This document shows, piece after piece, positions 15,701 to 21,527 of a stretch of 30,167 nt of DNA. The DNA is from a virus, in the IMG/VR virus record IMGVR_UViG_3300037345_000004, positions 1-30,167 of that record; one strand, given 5' to 3'. The notes under the pieces were generated by a model. That model had not been told where the DNA came from, did not search any database, and saw only the letters and a list, made by a program, of their open reading frames with translations. Each line of letters opens with the position of its first letter. Positions within the stretch are counted from its first letter, which is position 1. A program made the translations under genes and the position numbers.

Positions 15701-18457
15701 GCCCTTGCTATTTATTCTTTCATCAAGTTTATAATCTAGTATAAATCCTTTTGCTTTTGCATTTTCAAGAATTTTTATACTTGCTTCTACAGTATTTCCT
15801 AAACCCTTGCCCATATTAAAACGATAGTCAGTTGCGTATAGTTTTTTAGATTGCAGGTATCCTGGATCATTAGCAGGGACTAAGGTTGGAATCTTTTCTC
15901 TATACAACTTGTCTATCAATGAGTCATTTACAACTGGAGACTTGCTTTCTCTTAATAATTTTAAAAATGCTTTATCTAAGTTTTTAGCCTGCACAGGATC
16001 TATATTAGAGGCTTTCCATTTATCTGATCCTCTTTTTTCCCACTCTGCTATAAAGTCTGCTCTGTCTACTCCACCTGTAAGGCTTGTCATTGCTGTATTC
16101 ATTGGTCCAGAAAAATTAAACACTAATCCATGCTTGGTTGTTGTTGTGGCAGGCAAACCTTGAGATTTAAACAGTTGCTCCATAGAAATAAGTTTTAATT
16201 TTTGATCCTGACTCATGTATGGATTGTTTGCTATTACCTCTGATATAGGCTTTGGAGTACTTTTTCCACCTATGTGAGTTTTATTTGTGTCTGCAATCTT
16301 GTTTGGTTTTGTTTTCTTATTATTAATCATATCTTCAATGTTTTCTATGTTATCTGGATCTTGTGCAGCCGATGCTGGAATTACTGCTTCTCCAGCAGTA
16401 AGGAGTGCAGGTACGGTATCTGTGTTACCTACTCCTGGAACTTTGGTTGTTCCTAAGTTGTATCTTTTTATACCCTGGATTTTTCCTGATGGGCTTCTTA
16501 TTGGACCAATGAATCCTGCTTGTGATGAAATTGCTCTTTGATAGGCTATTGCTAAAGCATTTACTGCTGCTGCCTCAGAAGTAAAGGTTTGTCTAAGTCT
16601 TTGGTGAACTTGATCAAGAGATGCAGCAACGGCAGAGGCCTCTAACTGCTCTTGAGTTAAATAGTTTGTTTGCTGTCCAAGAATTTGGGTTGAAGATCCT
16701 GCTCTTTGAAATCCTGATCTCATTGTTGCAAAAAGTTTAATTATGTTTGCAACACCATTTGCAAGCAAACCAAAAGACATAAGGGCAATGGGTCCAACAG
16801 CACCAAGGGCTACAGTAAGTATTGTTATAAACTTTTTACTGCCTTCTCCCAGTCCATTAAACTTGTCTAGGATCTTTGAAACAAACTCAACAATAGGAGT
16901 AAGTGCTTTTAAGAACTGTTCTCCAACTGGAGCAAGCGCAACCTTTAGATCTTCCATAGTTTTCTTAAATTTATAAGTTGTTGTATCTTCAATCTTACTT
17001 AATTCTCTTTCAGATAGAATTGCAAGTTCTTCTGTTGTTGCAGATGCAAGAGTTAATACTCTAGATGCTTGAGTTCCTTGCGCTGTTACGTTTTGAAATA
17101 GTGTAGAAAGTCTTGAGAACTGAAACTTTCCAAATAATTGTTCAATAGCACGAGCACGATTAAGCGGATCAAGTGTCTCTAACGCTTGTGCAAATTCAAC
17201 TACAGTAGACTTTACATCTCCAGCATTTGATTCTACAATTCCATTTATGTTAACTCCAAGACCCTGTAGCATTTTAGATGCTTTTTCAGATGGATTAATT
17301 AATGAAGCAAGACCAGATTTAAGTGCGTTAGCACCTTCTGATGCATTAATTCCACCTTCCTTCATTGCTGTAAGGAAGAAAGCCAAGTCTTCTACATCTC
17401 CACCAAGTTGCTTGACAACTGGTCCAGCCTTTGGAATTGCTATAGTTAAGTCTTCAATAGATACAACAGTTTGGTTTTCTACTGCGTTAAGAAAGTCAAT
17501 TTTTTTAGCAAGGTCTTCTGTTGAAACACCAAATGCATTTGTAACAGAAATTGTAGTTTTTAGTGCATCTTCTTGTTCAACTCCACCAAGAATGGCAAGT
17601 CTTGTTGCTTGTGCAACTTGAGCAGTTAAATCTGCACCCATCTTGCCCATTGCTGCAGCATCTGCTGCCATCTTCATTGTATCTTCTACTGCAACTCCAT
17701 ACTTAGTGTACTCGCTTGCAAGCAGTTGAATCTCTTTAACCATTCTATTAGTTTCTTCTGCTGTTGTAAATAGTTCTCCATAAACTCTTTTAAATCTAAT
17801 CGCCTGCTCTTCAAGTTTCATGAATGTTTTTGCTGCTGCAGTACCAAGATAAATAAGAGGGATTGTAAAACCAACCATCAACTGACGGCCTGCCCACTGG
17901 GTGTTCTTACCAAAGTTTAGAAGTTTTGTTGATCCTTGTGTTAGTAGTTGATTTAAGACCTGTTGTTTTTGTGCTGCTATGGCTGTTTGTGTGCCTAGGT
18001 TTTTCATGTCTAGTGCAAGTGGTCTTACAGCAATTGCTTGAAGGGCTCCATTAGCGCCACGGCCCATCTTAATATATTGGGTTTGAATATCTTTAACACG
18101 CTCTCGTGCTACCTTATTTATTGTTTGAAACTCAGATGCAAACAATCTGCCAAAAGTCTTTGTTGCTGCTCCAGTGTATCTAAAATATTCTCTGGATGTT
18201 AACTTGTTTTTTTCTAATGCATTTGTAAACTGTTCTGTACTTGTGGAAACATTTCGCATAGATGCTTGAAATTGTCCAGTAGCATTTATGCTGTTCATCA
18301 AGTTTTGTGCTTGATTTCCTGCAACCGCATTTGCTGCAGTTCCAGACTTTGACATTTGTGTATGGAAGGCTGATATTTGACGCTGTAACTGCTTTAAACT
18401 TGCTAAAGCCCCAGACGTATTAATATTTACATTAATATTGGATTGAACATCAGCCAT
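9764..18457 (-). CDS. Tape measure protein with inserted kinase-like domain
   Basis: A 2897-residue protein that sets tail length and is ejected at infection. The N-terminal ~530 residues hold the TP901-type tape-measure region (SEYTKYGVAVEDTMKMAADA, then LAFFLTAMKEGGINASEGAN). A hydrophobic segment lies at ~533-580. The motif GNTDTVPALLTAGEAVIP occurs at 677-694 and again as GTDTVPAMLTPGEFVM near 2812-2827, bracketing the rest. In between are a region with kinase-like signatures (~987-1190), a duplicated 20-residue unit, a hydrophobic segment (~1485-1545), a glycine-zipper membrane segment (~1725-1795) and long coiled coils (~2420-2680). An AADKA repeat lies near residue 2700. At about 1.5 angstrom per residue the tail could reach some 400 nm, less any inserted globular parts. 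The ATG follows AGAGGTG. Confidence 0.95.
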   Translation of the reverse strand: MADVQSNINVNINTSGALASLKQLQRQISAFHTQMSKSGTAANAVAGNQAQNLMNSINATGQFQASMRNVSTSTEQFTNALEKNKLTSREYFRYTGAATKTFGRLFASEFQTINKVARERVKDIQTQYIKMGRGANGALQAIAVRPLALDMKNLGTQTAIAAQKQQVLNQLLTQGSTKLLNFGKNTQWAGRQLMVGFTIPLIYLGTAAAKTFMKLEEQAIRFKRVYGELFTTAEETNRMVKEIQLLASEYTKYGVAVEDTMKMAADAAAMGKMGADLTAQVAQATRLAILGGVEQEDALKTTISVTNAFGVSTEDLAKKIDFLNAVENQTVVSIEDLTIAIPKAGPVVKQLGGDVEDLAFFLTAMKEGGINASEGANALKSGLASLINPSEKASKMLQGLGVNINGIVESNAGDVKSTVVEFAQALETLDPLNRARAIEQLFGKFQFSRLSTLFQNVTAQGTQASRVLTLASATTEELAILSERELSKIEDTTTYKFKKTMEDLKVALAPVGEQFLKALTPIVEFVSKILDKFNGLGEGSKKFITILTVALGAVGPIALMSFGLLANGVANIIKLFATMRSGFQRAGSSTQILGQQTNYLTQEQLEASAVAASLDQVHQRLRQTFTSEAAAVNALAIAYQRAISSQAGFIGPIRSPSGKIQGIKRYNLGTTKVPGVGNTDTVPALLTAGEAVIPASAAQDPDNIENIEDMINNKKTKPNKIADTNKTHIGGKSTPKPISEVIANNPYMSQDQKLKLISMEQLFKSQGLPATTTTKHGLVFNFSGPMNTAMTSLTGGVDRADFIAEWEKRGSDKWKASNIDPVQAKNLDKAFLKLLRESKSPVVNDSLIDKLYREKIPTLVPANDPGYLQSKKLYATDYRFNMGKGLGNTVEASIKILENAKAKGFILDYKLDERINSKGKRVTRSASVTLPAGKYNGVSVPAGTVVGMNRMGTGTTPNISQKPQKPKTAAEKTKKKNPIPIPTQITSYKQQLSVGKGFSNVDSKHLSGIHVRQDGKKVYVKPMVDLKSAIAEQRATEIARKVHGLDSPVQKLKLIVDPNTGKTLYALESAFNSKFDPSKMSKTFTKEQYFRQLVAANLRGDKDLKKGNLGGNTMADPGAAGVFDRASGKRDFANVASMIAMGKTNLSGVKGNSAGGSPFWFGNATADIAKNMTATEYDRAMKDEIKRVLPNLEKTVADFKLVQPNPNDNSLQAQRIRGEIKAYDDMVKRLKDGLNVDYKKLHALHTSIAIKPDEVIQDDKTEKTKKPKSKLLPPGVKSSQGSKDTRMTSIPKKGTSVRNVRGPKGTTIPGAANAPMVSGGSNGVFGTAAEVIKGAKSAIKSAGKVGQTIGTTLSQSAAASSRTALYGTGPVDANAKSVRRQIEKRQRAEARTQAKAQASRTSLYGTGSVDANAKSMRRNAQAEMKRSNIAAKVAYQQKIISERAAANAKATTRSKNITEKVRGYAAKREQAKQNKIAGGGRPGMGMSGGIMAASALTMAGSMAPGKLGEISQKLMMPLMGLAMIMPMLNNKFAALGVGVGLVVAAYAYQRMAFDKAQDAALELTEAMGAGADAMKNLSTFAGKVSAGEIMDKKRKDSFAPFQIQTGKSTFGQSFIAGEQGKEMTKNIGSTVKNSGMAAAKDQVVNQMASAVASGALSADQARSIVANIGQELRDYSFGIEVNARLIELLGPNGENLAKDPLEVRVKLLQDTRERMNISNDAAKRAGGVTGGDVAKIGGFTAAGAGIGAIGGLIAGGLIGSLAGPAGTAVGAAIGLKVGAVIGTVVGATAGNLFGRKDRNRRIGETSGASVAMQKIALEQQQEMLDSLDLQYQKELEIAKAAGDTNKTKTLTLDHEKNRIKLLKENALLVGDIQKNFETSEGATRKALMTGVDKSITKKYEGTALEDVAPLAKTLIDDSGVNEEIKYTLKMQLATGEIDPMQMIEIFDTFGKDKAAIENVVSIIGQFGGAFANQTMAIVGMFEDKKQATTFIASIKTKTSKEAQKQLELFQKISQSDVVVGADVLLNYYNSNPIEAEKLQTSLNAIEKLDSSKKVEIEVAATVLGSEEMQLLKADQAYFDTLPPLQQKTYLQNLKVVMGLEGDPSLTEQYKNWVNEQGGKNQGKTFSEFVTFVTQQVTEASATDISTKEGGVTTPSEPTKIDSSPLDNLLKRLRDVRKNQIKVTEGFTASQKALNNLFGGSKTIEVFSGIENDMRKIGAGEDLIDLITGMDPKEYEKRKKSLFEFDKKGNIIKLKDNAKSIGDAIASIKLGEFVSDQERMSRQIGDQTTALTRLRVAGVEGSVALEAVADATFAAAIANKKLSDEQIKKIVKTWEKATKAKNKYAATEALIGTQKELDARVSLLTRLGNNISKLNTDQIDAILNNSALQDGLMNLGIDSEEFKTTLQKTLDSANVELKIKSMTISGMEEIFTNGMSQAMEAFSVEETRLQLKFNIDNKQLVEDITTAENEISSIEFEIDDKEAALKSIADEEEKINKKYDERIEALDEVEKANASISQQQKGQLTLADALTSGDISAAARAVQEMRAQSALGAVTKQKEAVEKSRDFELSELRSKDGKSRKQLEEEIKKLQEDIFNIEEKTLEPKRETLRLNELSLKTSIEEITVLGKTREAWEGIQNLVDLARVKSAQFVKEMKDAIDIYAKLISSYQNQVLRTDSLSTTSDQAGNSTTAIEPATADKSAADKAAADKAAADKTAEDLKRSGVFSPSALASQESGAIGAASIAAQMKAYSDARLDAAEKARVSAMQGVNASAATTPAKTSAQIIAERKAKYGYIYKGGIVPKYFAMGGFAKGTDTVPAMLTPGEFVMSKYAVDSYGVDNMKKINSGESVGGSVYNNTYTLTVNAKTGANPNEIAQAVMSTIKKVDDRRIRGVSLNGR
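10311..10382 (-). repeat. 15-bp tandem repeat in the tape-measure gene
   Basis: On the plus strand, the unit tctgctgcggcttta occurs in full at 10323-10337 and 10338-10352, with one change at 10353-10367. Degenerate copies flank these at 10311-10322 and 10368-10382. It encodes a five-residue Ala-Ala-Asp-Lys-Ala repeat near residue 2700, probably a flexible helix or linker. Because the unit is a multiple of three, slippage would change copy number without breaking the frame. Confidence 0.85.
14204..14377 (-). repeat. Duplicated 20-residue unit in the tape measure
   Basis: The segments at 14204-14263 and 14318-14377 encode two near-identical peptides, SRTSLYGTGSVDANAKSMRR and SRTALYGTGPVDANAKSVRR, spaced 114 bases (38 residues) apart. 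They differ at three residues. They sit in an Ala/Arg/Lys-rich helical region just before the first large hydrophobic segment and look like an internal duplication. Confidence 0.85.
14888..15499 (-). other. HipA/PI3K-like kinase signature inside the tape measure
   Basis: Residues ~987-1190 read like an atypical protein/lipid kinase fold. VYVKP gives an N-lobe lysine at 1021. Glu1032 or Glu1037 sits in the following helix (AEQRATEIARKVHGLDSP). YALESAF at 1065-1071 resembles a hinge. LRGDKDLKKGN at 1098-1108 gives a catalytic-loop pattern Asp1103-x4-Asn1108. GVFDRAS places Asp1124, 16 residues later, as the metal-binding aspartate. The order and spacing match HipA-type kinases as I remember them. 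The segment is hydrophilic and not coiled coil, unlike the flanking tape measure. The assignment is by motif reading only and the domain ends are approximate. Confidence 0.42.
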
Positions 18458-18475
18458 CCACTAACACCTCTTTAT

Positions 18476-18799
18476 TTAGTTATTTACAAGATTGCCAAGT
18501 AGTGAAGCGTCTGAAAGTCTAATTCCAGATGCCTCCTCGACGATCTTGTATACTGTAGGAAGGTCTAGGTTTTCTTCTAGTGCTTCCTTGTCATCTGCCA
18601 ATTCTGGCTTGTATTGTTGCATTGCAATTTGAACGCATTCCATAAGAAGGTTCATTGATTTTTCGTTGTCTTCTGCTACCTTTGCAATATCTTCAAACTT
18701 CTTCATAAATGGACGAAGCAAAGATATCTTGAGTGGTCTTACCTTGATCTTGGTTCCATCGATCAGAGTTACTGTTTTTTCTTCAGTGGCGGCTGCCAT
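18476..18799 (-). CDS. Tail assembly chaperone, short form (G-like)
   Basis: A 107-residue protein just upstream of the tape measure, where chaperones that coat the tape measure during tail assembly are encoded. Landmarks are LID (12-14), PLKI (22-25), IAMQQY (58-63), NLDLPTVY (77-84) and GI (92-93), and it ends in LLGNLVNN. The same landmarks occur at almost the same positions in the next gene upstream, so the two are paralogues. This copy lacks the C-terminal extension and so corresponds to the G-only form. It has its own TGGTATAAT promoter and a strong AAGGAGG site before the ATG. No slippery heptamer is seen near its end, and the tape measure starts only 18 bases after its stop. Confidence 0.85.
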   Translation of the reverse strand: MAAATEEKTVTLIDGTKIKVRPLKISLLRPFMKKFEDIAKVAEDNEKSMNLLMECVQIAMQQYKPELADDKEALEENLDLPTVYKIVEEASGIRLSDASLLGNLVNN

Positions 18800-18807
18800 T
18801 TATTCCT

Positions 18808-18834
18808 CCTTATAAGGTTTAGTCAATTATACCA
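18808..18834 (-). promoter_or_regulatory. Extended -10 promoter and palindromic leader of short chaperone gene
   Basis: The minus strand carries TGGTATAAT at 18826-18834 with no recognisable -35. A short leader of about 20-25 bases follows. It contains the perfect 10-base palindrome CCTTATAAGG (18808-18817), which overlaps the Shine-Dalgarno AAGGAGG. Unlike the leaderless cases, this promoter gives a leader with a strong ribosome site. It lets the short chaperone be expressed independently of the long one. Confidence 0.55.
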
Positions 18835-18857
18835 TAACGCAGGCTTATTTTTTGTTA

Positions 18858-19535
18858 TTAATATTTTTCATAATCTATGCCCATACCAATACCAAACCCT
18901 ACTTTTTCTGCATTTTTACCTTGTAAAGCAAGTATGTCATTGCCACTGGTTGTTGCTCCCTTGCTGAATACTCTTGCTTTCATGTCTTCCCATTCATTTG
19001 AGTTCCCTGAATTTTTATCTAAATCAACACCTTGCATGGCTGCTGCAAACTTTTTGTCACTATAGTCTAGTTCTCTTTTTATTTTAATAGTTGCAGTTAG
19101 TTCTGGCATAGACAAAGATTTTTCTAGTTCTTCATAATCTTTCCATATTCCAATAAGAAATGCTTCTGATTCAAGTTTTGCTAAATCCAATGTATCCCAA
19201 GAAGATCCGCTATCTACTGCTTGAGATTTTACTGGGTCTTCTGATTTTTCATTAATTTTAATACCTGCTGCAATATCTATTACCTCATAGACTGTTGGAA
19301 GGTCTAGGTTATCTTCAAGGTCTTCTACTGTTTTTATGTGTGGGGCATACTGCTTCATTGCAACCAAAGCACAGTTAACTAATACTGATATTGATTCGTC
19401 GTCTGTCTTTGCTTCTTTAATAGTATCAAATATTTTTAAAAACTCTCTAAGATATTTTATTTTAAGTGGGGCAGCACTAATCAAAGTTTCGTCAATAAGG
19501 TAAAAATCTTTTTTTTCATATATACTGGTTGCCAT
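18858..19535 (-). CDS. Tail assembly chaperone, long form (GT-like fused in one frame)
   Basis: A 225-residue protein whose first ~95 residues are a paralogue of the short chaperone (LID 13-15, PLKI 23-26, VAMKQY 58-63, NLDLPTVY 76-83, GI 91-92). A further ~115 residues (SSWDTLDLAKLESEAFLIG ... SMPELTATIKIKREL) resemble the T-type extension that most siphoviruses add by a -1 ribosomal frameshift. Here both parts are in one continuous frame. I start it at the ATG at 19535, six bases after TGGTATACT and with no Shine-Dalgarno. The frame opens 30 bases earlier, but that stretch overlaps the promoter element. It should bind the tape measure and tube subunits during tail assembly. Confidence 0.83.
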   Translation of the reverse strand: MATSIYEKKDFYLIDETLISAAPLKIKYLREFLKIFDTIKEAKTDDESISVLVNCALVAMKQYAPHIKTVEDLEDNLDLPTVYEVIDIAAGIKINEKSEDPVKSQAVDSGSSWDTLDLAKLESEAFLIGIWKDYEELEKSLSMPELTATIKIKRELDYSDKKFAAAMQGVDLDKNSGNSNEWEDMKARVFSKGATTSGNDILALQGKNAEKVGFGIGMGIDYEKY

Positions 19536-19550
19536 AATATAAGTATACCA
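19536..19550 (-). promoter_or_regulatory. Extended -10 promoter, leaderless type, for long chaperone
   Basis: The minus strand has TGGTATACT (19542-19550), then six bases (TATATT), then the ATG at 19535. The predicted transcription start coincides with the start codon and no ribosome site is present. The element begins a few bases after the T-run of the terminator that ends the major tail protein unit, forming a compact terminator-promoter cassette. Confidence 0.55.
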
Positions 19551-19555
19551 AACAG

Positions 19556-19581
19556 AAAAGCCCAACCCCGAAGGATTGAGC
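19556..19581 (-). terminator. Rho-independent terminator with UUCG loop after major tail protein gene
   Basis: The minus-strand RNA forms a 9-bp stem (arms at 19573-19581 and 19560-19568, two G-U pairs) closed by a UUCG tetraloop flanked by C and G, followed by UUUU (19559-19556). It lies 20 bases after the major tail protein stop. It would limit read-through into the chaperone genes, consistent with far higher need for tube protein. Confidence 0.85.
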
Positions 19582-19601
19582 CTCTCATGTATTAAGTTGT
19601 A

Positions 19602-20258
19602 TTATACTGTTAGTGAACGATCTACGATCTTTCCGTATGATGCGTTATCATTTGGAAGAAGACGGAATGATACTTCAAACATTGTTGACTCATCACGCTT
19701 TGCTGATACTGTAACGCTCTCAATTGAGAGTGCACGGTATGCAACATAGATTCTTTCCTTTGGCTCTAGAGAAGAACCAGATCCTGGTCCTACTGCTACT
19801 AGACCACGCTCTAGTGGAACGTCGCCGATATCACCAGCAGACATCCTGAGTGTTGAAACTCCCCCTGCTGTTGCAAGATCTGCGTCATCTGCTGCGATTG
19901 CAACAAGAAGGTTTTCTAGTGTGGCTTCTGCAAAAGCAGTGTTTAGATTAACTGTCATACCTTGCTTGAATAAACGAGCAACGTCGAGAAGTTGATCTAC
20001 TGCTACTTCGCCGAAATCTGGCTGGAATGCTAGTTCCAAACCATTTGATGTGTATCCTACGTTTGTGAATGCATCATCATTTGATAGTGTATCCTTGTAA
20101 GAAGTTGTGGATGCGGTAAATACTGGAAGATCTGTACCTGCGTAGGTATCAGTGATCGATCCAGTTACTGAGTCGTATCCGATTGGGCCTGCGTCATGCG
20201 TAAATAGTGCTGCTGCACCTACGATGATGTTACTACTTGAACCACGGCTGTATGCCAT
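19602..20258 (-). CDS. Major tail (tube) protein
   Basis: A 218-residue, Ala/Ser/Thr/Asp-rich, beta-type protein placed between the tail terminator and the chaperones, the standard position of the tube subunit. The N-terminus MAYSRGSSSNIIVGAAALFTH and the C-terminal MFEVSFRLLPNDNASYGKIVDRSL are typical of actinophage-type major tail proteins, with a central beta-barrel pattern. It has a separate promoter-like element upstream, AGAGGTG before the ATG and a strong UUCG terminator behind it. This insulated unit suits one of the most abundant virion proteins. No Ig-like C-terminal extension is seen. Hexamers should stack to form the tail tube around the tape measure. Confidence 0.85.
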   Translation of the reverse strand: MAYSRGSSSNIIVGAAALFTHDAGPIGYDSVTGSITDTYAGTDLPVFTASTTSYKDTLSNDDAFTNVGYTSNGLELAFQPDFGEVAVDQLLDVARLFKQGMTVNLNTAFAEATLENLLVAIAADDADLATAGGVSTLRMSAGDIGDVPLERGLVAVGPGSGSSLEPKERIYVAYRALSIESVTVSAKRDESTMFEVSFRLLPNDNASYGKIVDRSLTV

Positions 20259-20306
20259 ATTTTCACCTCTTTCATTTTTATTAAAAGGGCTTGTTTCCTC
20301 GTATTA

Positions 20307-20330
20307 ATTATACTACCTATTTATTAGGTA
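20307..20330 (-). promoter_or_regulatory. Promoter-like element and small inverted repeat before major tail protein
   Basis: In the 73-base gap after the tail terminator gene, the minus strand has the 6-base inverted repeat TACCTA/TAGGTA (5-base loop, 20314-20330). It runs into TAGTATAAT (TATAAT at 20307-20312). The -10 is good but lacks the TG of the other elements. About 45 bases of leader separate it from the ATG at 20258, which has its own AGAGGTG. The repeat could be a weak hairpin or an operator. It has no T-run, so I do not call it a terminator. Confidence 0.45.
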
Positions 20331-20331
20331 T

Positions 20332-20853
20332 TTATCCTTGATGCCAGTCGTAATCTATGATGATTTTGTTCCCCGCATAAGTACGGGCTGTTCCAAAGTC
20401 TACAATGTCCCTGGTTTCTTCAAGTTGGTATATCTTAAAGTTGTGAAAAAATACTGGCCTAGATTCATCTGTCCAAGAGGACTCATTTGCTGCTGCCCAC
20501 TCATTAAGATCTTTTGCTGAATCATCTCCGTTGTCAAGAATGTCACTGACCAACTGCTGAATATGAACCATCTGCTCTGTTGGTCCCCAGCCGTTTGCAG
20601 AATCTCCTGTAGCATAAAAATAATATAAAACCTGTTCACATTTTATATATGGAAACGGGGTTCTTCTCATTTTAAACATTCTGTCATAAACACCGAACAG
20701 TCCATTTGATTGAGGAAATGTTTGAGTAAGAGAATCAATGTCAGTTGGAAGTGTTGGGAAAAAGTATGTAGTTCCAGAATCAAAACGCTCATCTACTTTT
20801 GACCCTAAATATTTATTTATTATTGATGGCGGATGATGAATTGTAGCACCCAT
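20332..20853 (-). CDS. Tail terminator protein
   Basis: A 173-residue protein immediately before the major tail protein gene, where siphoviruses encode the factor that caps the finished tail and joins it to the head. The alpha/beta pattern fits: N-terminal helix (PSIINKYLGSKV), central strands with PYIKCEQVLYYFYA at ~69-82, a helix (EQMVHIQQLVSDIL) and C-terminal strands ending IIIDYDWHQG. The ATG overlaps the previous stop in TAATG. Function is assigned from gene order and secondary-structure pattern. I see no single signature residue. Confidence 0.72.
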   Translation of the reverse strand: MGATIHHPPSIINKYLGSKVDERFDSGTTYFFPTLPTDIDSLTQTFPQSNGLFGVYDRMFKMRRTPFPYIKCEQVLYYFYATGDSANGWGPTEQMVHIQQLVSDILDNGDDSAKDLNEWAAANESSWTDESRPVFFHNFKIYQLEETRDIVDFGTARTYAGNKIIIDYDWHQG

Positions 20854-21527
20854 TATGCACCCATTCCTGCGTTAGCAATCCAGCGATATCCTGTTGATAA
20901 GCCTTTTGTCTTGCCCATCTTTTTTCCTGCTTGCATATCTTTTTTATAAACTTGTGGATTTTCAAGATACACGGCTATACCACTAACTCTTAAAAATGCT
21001 TGAGAGAAGTACCTATTAAAAAACATATCAAAAACTTTTTCAAACCCACCCTGAACTTCTGTTCCTCCAGGATTGTCTACTCGAACTTCGCCTTTTGTAA
21101 ATATCATTTCACCGTTATCTTCAAATGCCAAAGCCTGTGCCACTCTTGGACGAATGACAACTGGAATACCTTCTTCCATGATTCTTGCTTTATTGTAAAA
21201 TGGAGTTCTTGATCCATCTTTGATTGATGCTGATTGACTAAATGAAGATCTAAAGGATAGTCCTAAGTTACTTGTAGTATAAGATATGTCATACAATCTT
21301 GCACTTGGGCTTCCTGTTTGATTCCATTCATATACATGATGAAGCATATCTGGATTAACCCTAGCATTTGAGTCTATGAACTCTTTCATTAATTCAACTG
21401 TTTCTAGTCCTACCGTTTTTAAAAATACTGTTTTTCCTTTTTGAACTCCCTCTAAAAATCCAACTGAGTAGTTGACGATATTGTTCATTTCTTTTTTAAA
21501 TTGATTAGAATTAAATACGGCTTTCAT
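20853..21527 (-). CDS. HK97 gp10-like tail-completion / minor capsid protein
   Basis: A 224-residue protein between the head-closure and tail-terminator genes, the place of HK97 gp10-like proteins. An N-terminal helical region (KTVFLKTVGLETVELMKEFI) is followed by basic and beta segments. The core TPFYNKARIMEEGIPVVIRP (~107-126) is of the type seen in this family. The C-terminus is rich in Lys and Gly. The ATG overlaps the previous stop in ATGA, after AGGTGA. It probably acts where the tail meets the connector. The family call is by position and pattern, moderately sure. Confidence 0.65.
   Translation of the reverse strand: MKAVFNSNQFKKEMNNIVNYSVGFLEGVQKGKTVFLKTVGLETVELMKEFIDSNARVNPDMLHHVYEWNQTGSPSARLYDISYTTSNLGLSFRSSFSQSASIKDGSRTPFYNKARIMEEGIPVVIRPRVAQALAFEDNGEMIFTKGEVRVDNPGGTEVQGGFEKVFDMFFNRYFSQAFLRVSGIAVYLENPQVYKKDMQAGKKMGKTKGLSTGYRWIANAGMGA

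Noticed and set aside
11349-17621. Many 60-150-codon plus-strand frames opposite the tape measure
   Set aside because: The long low-complexity tape-measure coding sequence produces antisense open frames. None has a Shine-Dalgarno, coherent domain or promoter, so they are treated as shadows.
18858-19535. Programmed frameshift within the long chaperone gene
   Set aside because: The G-like and T-like parts are already in one frame and I see no convincing slippery heptamer with a downstream structure. A dedicated short gene makes a frameshift unnecessary.
19536-19565. Upstream start for the long chaperone at 19565
   Set aside because: The extra ten codons are read through the extended -10 element, have no Shine-Dalgarno, and are not matched in the paralogous short chaperone, whose N-terminus aligns with the ATG at 19535.
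20314-20330. Terminator before the major tail protein gene
   Set aside because: The 6-bp AT-rich hairpin is weak and has no T-run, so it is described as an inverted repeat or possible operator only.
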